Source: JASFHF01 sp050123335
GTDB lineage: Bacteria > Pseudomonadota > Gammaproteobacteria > UBA12402
Length of the DNA stretch: 8,375 nucleotides
Assembly: GCA_050123335.1 (NCBI GenBank)
Contig: JASFHH010000063.1
Location: 1 to 8,375, forward strand
Direction of reading: 5' to 3'
Below, piece by piece: positions 5,480 through 8,375 of this stretch; position 1 is the stretch's first letter; each line of letters starts with the position of its first letter. The translations under genes and the position numbers were made by a program. The notes beneath the pieces were generated by a model, which was not told the DNA's origin, made no database searches, and worked only from the letters and a program-made list of their open reading frames with translations.

Positions 5480-6401
5480 TGCCCCCCCTTAATAAATACA
5501 AAACAGCCATTCTTACCGCAACTCCATTAGTTACTTGTTCTAATATAACTGCGTGTTCACCATCAGCAACATCATTACTTAGTTCTACTTCTCGATTAAT
5601 AGGTCCTGGATGCATCACCACAACATCTTTTTTTGCGTATTTTTTTAATAAATTTTTATTTATGCCGAAACGCTGTACATATTCACGAATAGTTGGAAAA
5701 AATGCTTCGTGCTGACGTTCTAACTGAATCCGTAATACATTAAGTACATCAGCTTCGCTTATTGCTTCTTTAATATCATAAGTAACATTAACATCGAGTT
5801 TTTCAATCTCTTTTGGAATCAAAGTTTTTGGACCACACAAAGTTACCCGCGCGCCCAATTTATTTAACGCAAAAATATTACTTAATGCTACCCGTGAATG
5901 TGCAATGTCACCAATTAAACTAACTTTTAAGCCGCTTAAATCTCCAAATTTTTCATGCATGGTAAATGTGTCCAGCAAAGCTTGCGTTGGATGCTCGTGA
6001 AAACCATCTCCTGCATTTACCACCGAAGCGCTACACCATTGCGACAACATCCTGGAAGATCCAGCACAACTATGCCGCATCACTACAATTTCTGCGCGCA
6101 TTGCTTCGATATTAAGAATAGTGTCTTTTAGTGTTTCGCCCTTAACAAAACTTGATGATGCTACCGACATATTCATAGTATCAGCACCAATACGTTTTGC
6201 TGCTAATTCAAATGAAGCGCGCGTGCGTGTTGAAGGTTCGCAAAATAACATGACGATAGTTGTACCACGCAATGCAGGAACTTTAGGAATTGGCCGTGCC
6301 AAAACTTCTTTAAAACCTTTGGCCTGATCAAAGATTAAATTTATTTCATCCTTGCTTAAATCTGCAATTCCTAATAAATGTTTTTTGTGCCATTTTTTCA
6401 T
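5463..6401 (-). CDS. pyrB: Aspartate carbamoyltransferase catalytic subunit PyrB
   Basis: Condenses carbamoyl phosphate with aspartate, the committed step of UMP synthesis; the family works as a trimer. At 312 residues it is the typical length. The carbamoyl-phosphate site STRTR is at 57-61. The loop SSSFVKGET (82-90) carries the Ser and Lys contributed across subunits. HPTQALLD (137-144), GDIAHSRVA (164-172), LRIQLERQ (223-230) and HPGPINR (264-270) complete the ATCase signature. LRIQLER separates it from ornithine carbamoyltransferase. No pyrI regulatory subunit is adjacent. The ATG at 6401 shares ATGA with the pyrR stop and has GGTGA 5 nt ahead. Its carbamoyl phosphate source, carAB, is not encoded in the window. 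Confidence 0.97.
   Translation of the reverse strand: MKKWHKKHLLGIADLSKDEINLIFDQAKGFKEVLARPIPKVPALRGTTIVMLFCEPSTRTRASFELAAKRIGADTMNMSVASSSFVKGETLKDTILNIEAMRAEIVVMRHSCAGSSRMLSQWCSASVVNAGDGFHEHPTQALLDTFTMHEKFGDLSGLKVSLIGDIAHSRVALSNIFALNKLGARVTLCGPKTLIPKEIEKLDVNVTYDIKEAISEADVLNVLRIQLERQHEAFFPTIREYVQRFGINKNLLKKYAKKDVVVMHPGPINREVELSNDVADGEHAVILEQVTNGVAVRMAVLYLLRGGNENID
5482..5490 (-). promoter_or_regulatory. G7 tract acting as pyrC ribosome binding site within pyrB
   Basis: The minus strand reads AAGGGGGGGC, then A and the pyrC ATG (5479). It is purine-rich and well placed as a Shine-Dalgarno. In pyrB it encodes the Arg-Gly-Gly of LLRGGNENID. A homopolymer of this length can slip during replication or transcription. 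Losing a single G would remove the pyrB stop and join PyrB and PyrC in one frame (LRGAMKILIK). Confidence 0.65.
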
Positions 6402-6943
6402 AATTTCACCAATACTACATTTTCTTTTTTATCAACTTCTTTTAGATTAACTTGAATTTGTTCGCGTTTAGATGTTGTAATTTTTTTGCCAATAAAATCT
6501 GCCTGAATAGGAAGTTGCCTATGACCACGATCAATTAATACCGCCAAACGTATGCTAGTCGGCCTACCTAAATCTATTAATGCATCAAGCGCTGCACGTA
6601 CAGTTCGGCCTGTATACAAAACATCGTCCACCAAAACAATTCTCTTTTTAGTAACATCAAATGGAATATCAGTTGAATGCATCATCACCAAAGGCTGGGT
6701 ATCAATTTCGGTCAAATCATCCCGATATAAAGTTATATCGATTGCGCCTACCGCAATTTCCGTTTTTTCGATTGATTCTATGTATTTTGCAATTCTCTTG
6801 GCCAAACAGTCGCCACGAGTTTTTATTCCAATAATAACTAAATCTTTAGTACCGCGATTGTTTTCAATAATCTCATGCGCCATACGTTTTAAAATGCGGG
6901 TCATTTCAAGCTTGTCTAAAATCTCTACTTTACTTTGTTTCAC
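6398..6943 (-). CDS. pyrR: PyrR, bifunctional pyr operon regulator / uracil phosphoribosyltransferase
   Basis: The family binds pyr leader RNA in a UMP/PRPP-responsive way and often also converts uracil + PRPP to UMP. At 181 residues it is the normal size. Seen are IIGIKTRGDCLAKRI (37-51), the DITLYRDDLTEI region (69-80), the PRPP motif RIVLVDDVLYTGRTVRAALD (101-120) and VLIDRGHRQLPIQADFIGK (135-153), all diagnostic of PyrR. The start is GTG at 6943, overlapping the pyrF end by 14 nt, with AGAAGAG (6957-6951) 7 nt ahead. No ATG fits in this frame near the start. I find no PyrR-type anti-antiterminator near any gene here, so its regulatory target is not visible and a salvage role is possible. 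Confidence 0.95.
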   Translation of the reverse strand: MKQSKVEILDKLEMTRILKRMAHEIIENNRGTKDLVIIGIKTRGDCLAKRIAKYIESIEKTEIAVGAIDITLYRDDLTEIDTQPLVMMHSTDIPFDVTKKRIVLVDDVLYTGRTVRAALDALIDLGRPTSIRLAVLIDRGHRQLPIQADFIGKKITTSKREQIQVNLKEVDKKENVVLVKL

Positions 6944-7640
6944 TTGTCATCTCTTCTAATTCTTGAATAATTTTTTTTGCAGCATATACCGGATCATCTG
7001 CCTGGATAATTGGCCGACCTACTACAATATAATCAGCACCGGCTTCAACTGCCTGACCCGGAGTTAACACTCGTCGCTGATCGCATTGAAGCATTGTCCA
7101 AGTTGGTCTGATGCCAGGTGTCACTACCAGAAAATCCCTCCCTAGTTCTTTTTTAATCATAAGAGCTTCTTGCGCTGAAGCAACCACACCATCAAGCCCA
7201 GATTTTTTAGCTAACCTTGCTAATTCCAAAACTTTTTCTTGCACCTCGCTTTGCATGCCAAGAGACTGCATTTCTTGCGTCGTCATACTGGTTAAGATGG
7301 TAACACCAAGCAATAAAGGCTTGTGTAATGCATTCGCCACCCCTTCGGCCGCCGCCTCCATCATACGCTGCCCACCCAAACAATGCACATTCATCATAAA
7401 TACGCCGCGGCTAGCAGCTGCCTGCGCTGCCTTTTTAACTGTATTGGGAATATCATGGAATTTAAGATCAAGAAAAACTTTTTTTTCAGAAAACACTAAT
7501 TTTTCCAACAATTTATCACCAAAATTAACAAACGGAGCAATACCTACCTTAAAATGAGAAACAGAAGAAGAAAGAATATCGATCAGCTGGGAAGCCCTGG
7601 AAAAATCATCGATGTCCAAGGAGACAATTAGTTTATTCAT
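6930..7640 (-). CDS. pyrF: Orotidine 5'-phosphate decarboxylase PyrF
   Basis: Decarboxylates OMP to UMP, the last step of the pathway; a TIM-barrel dimer in the cytoplasm. 236 residues, typical of the short bacterial form. The N-terminal strand is LIVSLDI with Asp9, and Lys31 lies in HFKVG. The catalytic signature DLKFHDIPNTV (58-68) supplies D58, K60 and D63. The phosphate site is formed by TPGIRP (174-179) and VGRPII (207-212, R209), and QRRVLTPG precedes the latter. It is the first gene of the minus-strand operon. The ATG at 7640 has no Shine-Dalgarno (tatcttgttatttta precedes it), unlike the four genes behind it, so initiation may rely on a short leader. Its end overlaps pyrR by 14 nt. 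Confidence 0.97.
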   Translation of the reverse strand: MNKLIVSLDIDDFSRASQLIDILSSSVSHFKVGIAPFVNFGDKLLEKLVFSEKKVFLDLKFHDIPNTVKKAAQAAASRGVFMMNVHCLGGQRMMEAAAEGVANALHKPLLLGVTILTSMTTQEMQSLGMQSEVQEKVLELARLAKKSGLDGVVASAQEALMIKKELGRDFLVVTPGIRPTWTMLQCDQRRVLTPGQAVEAGADYIVVGRPIIQADDPVYAAKKIIQELEEMTSETK

Positions 7641-7661
7641 TAAAATAACAAGATACTAAAA

Positions 7662-7667
7662 ATTATA
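7662..7667 (-). promoter_or_regulatory. Candidate -10 box of the pyrF-led operon
   Basis: A perfect TATAAT on the minus strand lies 21 nt upstream of the pyrF ATG, predicting a leader of only about 15 nt. The -35 region at the expected distance is poor (GAAAAA), and TTGCAA (7678-7673) is too close to serve. The surrounding AATTATAATT (7661-7670) is self-complementary, so a -10-like box also exists on the other strand. The 98-bp gap to arcA must hold the promoters of both divergent genes. Confidence 0.4.
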
Positions 7668-7726
7668 ATTTGTTGCAAGACTATTTTTTCTGATTTTGCT
7701 AAACTGGTTAATAGTAAATTATCCAT

Positions 7727-7730
7727 AGGA
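7727..7730 (+). promoter_or_regulatory. Ribosome binding site of arcA
   Basis: AGGA ends 8 nt before the ATG at 7739. This fixes the arcA start, which also matches the family's MxxxSEIGKL N-terminus. Confidence 0.7.
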
Positions 7731-7738
7731 ACCAAGTT

Positions 7739-8375
7739 ATGCGCATAGACTCAGAAATCGGTAAATTAACAAAAGTTTTAATTCACCGACCAGACTTTGC
7801 CTTGAAACGCCTAACCCCCAGCAATTGTCATGATTTGTTATTTGATGACATTCCCTGGGCGGAAAAAGCTATTGAAGAACACGTGCACTTTGAAAATATT
7901 CTAAAAAAACACGGGGTTCAAACATATTTACTACATGACTTGTTACAAGAAACATTAGAAGATGAAATTGCACGACGCTGGTTACTTAACCATACAATTA
8001 ACCGCATATATCATTATTCAATTTTGAGAGACCACTTATACGCTTTTCTTACTGATCTTGATTCTGCACAACTAGCATTACACCTAACCTCTGGGCTTAC
8101 TTGGGAAGAAACACCGATTAAACCGCTAGGCTTGGTAGGCACGCAATGCAGACCAACGGATTTTTTATTACCGCCGTTGCCTAATTTATATTTTACACGC
8201 GATACTTCATGCTGGATCGGTAATGGTGTATGCGTTAATCCAATGCATTACCCTGCCCGCCATGGAGAAACATTAAATTTAGCTGCTATTTATAAATTTC
8301 ACCCCATGTTTCGTGAGACAGATTTCGAAATTTGGTATGACGGCAGTGATCTTAAGCTTGAAAATCATACCATAG
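7739..8375 (+). CDS. arcA: Arginine deiminase ArcA, 3'-truncated by window edge
   Basis: Hydrolyses arginine to citrulline and ammonia, the first step of the arginine deiminase pathway. The next enzyme (catabolic ornithine carbamoyltransferase) yields carbamoyl phosphate, used for ATP by carbamate kinase. 212 codons are visible of an expected ~410. The N-terminus MRIDSEIGKLTKVLIHRP is typical. LPPLPNLYFTRDTSCWIGNG (144-163) holds the substrate-binding FTRD Asp155, and NPMHYPARHGET (167-178) and IYKFHPMF follow as in Pseudomonas-type enzymes. The EGGD motif, catalytic His and C-terminal catalytic Cys lie beyond the window, so intactness cannot be judged. It diverges from pyrF. Confidence 0.95.
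   Translation, partial: MRIDSEIGKLTKVLIHRPDFALKRLTPSNCHDLLFDDIPWAEKAIEEHVHFENILKKHGVQTYLLHDLLQETLEDEIARRWLLNHTINRIYHYSILRDHLYAFLTDLDSAQLALHLTSGLTWEETPIKPLGLVGTQCRPTDFLLPPLPNLYFTRDTSCWIGNGVCVNPMHYPARHGETLNLAAIYKFHPMFRETDFEIWYDGSDLKLENHTI

Noticed and set aside
5480..5490. Programmed -1 frameshift site (G GGG GGC heptamer in the pyrB frame)
   Set aside because: The heptamer fits the pattern, but the -1 frame stops within two codons (CAA TGA) and gives nothing new. Only loss of one G is of interest, reported separately.
7673..7720. Specific arcA promoter (TTGCAA with downstream TAAACT or TAAATT)
   Set aside because: Spacings are 21 nt or more, or the -10 has only four matches. No pair was convincing enough to annotate.
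7641..7738. PyrR-type RNA attenuator or riboswitch ahead of pyrF
   Set aside because: The gap is too short, has no stable stem or U-run, and no recognisable PyrR loop consensus.

Overview
This is a low-GC bacterial window using the standard code (TAA and TGA both act as stops). Most of it is a de novo pyrimidine (UMP) biosynthesis locus. The organism cannot be placed from sequence alone. The pyrR-pyrB-pyrC-pyrK-pyrD set (class 1B DHODH with a PyrK partner, type I DHOase, PyrR) is the kind found in Firmicutes and many deep-branching or uncultivated bacterial lineages. In contrast, PyrE reads like the long enterobacterial/proteobacterial type. No strict E. coli-type gene order is present.

Layout, left to right. 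(1) 2-631, plus strand: pyrE, missing only about its first five codons at the window edge. (2) 632-2231: a visibly more AT-rich stretch with an unrecognised lysine-rich, helical protein (minus) and an ORF6N-domain protein (plus). They diverge from a 77-bp gap holding a strong -10 box and a perfect 7+7 palindrome. It looks like an accessory insertion between pyrE and pyrD. (3) 2232-7640, minus strand: transcription order pyrF-pyrR-pyrB-pyrC-pyrK-(gap)-pyrD. The first five genes overlap at every junction (14, 4, 17 and 13 nt), so they form one tight, probably translationally coupled operon. The chain then breaks with a 312-bp gap before pyrD. (4) 7739-8375, plus strand: the N-terminal half of arginine deiminase (arcA), divergent from pyrF across 98 bp.

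The six pyr enzymes cover every step from carbamoyl phosphate to UMP: PyrB, PyrC, PyrD+PyrK, PyrE, PyrF. PyrR is the usual regulator. Carbamoyl phosphate synthetase (carAB) is not in the window. The neighbouring arginine deiminase belongs to a pathway whose next step yields carbamoyl phosphate, so a metabolic link is possible but is inference.

The most unusual object is the pyrK-pyrD gap. It is almost filled by a 272-bp inverted pair (3186-3457) of a ~125-nt unit. Each unit carries a perfect 15-16 bp hairpin, then a fixed 41-nt spacer, then an identical CATGCGCGGTA block. The two hairpins differ at three positions, and each difference is compensated on the opposite arm. That is strong sign of a selected or transposition-relevant fold. 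It resembles a REP/BIME-like or miniature inverted-repeat element of no family I recognise, and it carries a candidate promoter for pyrD between its two halves.
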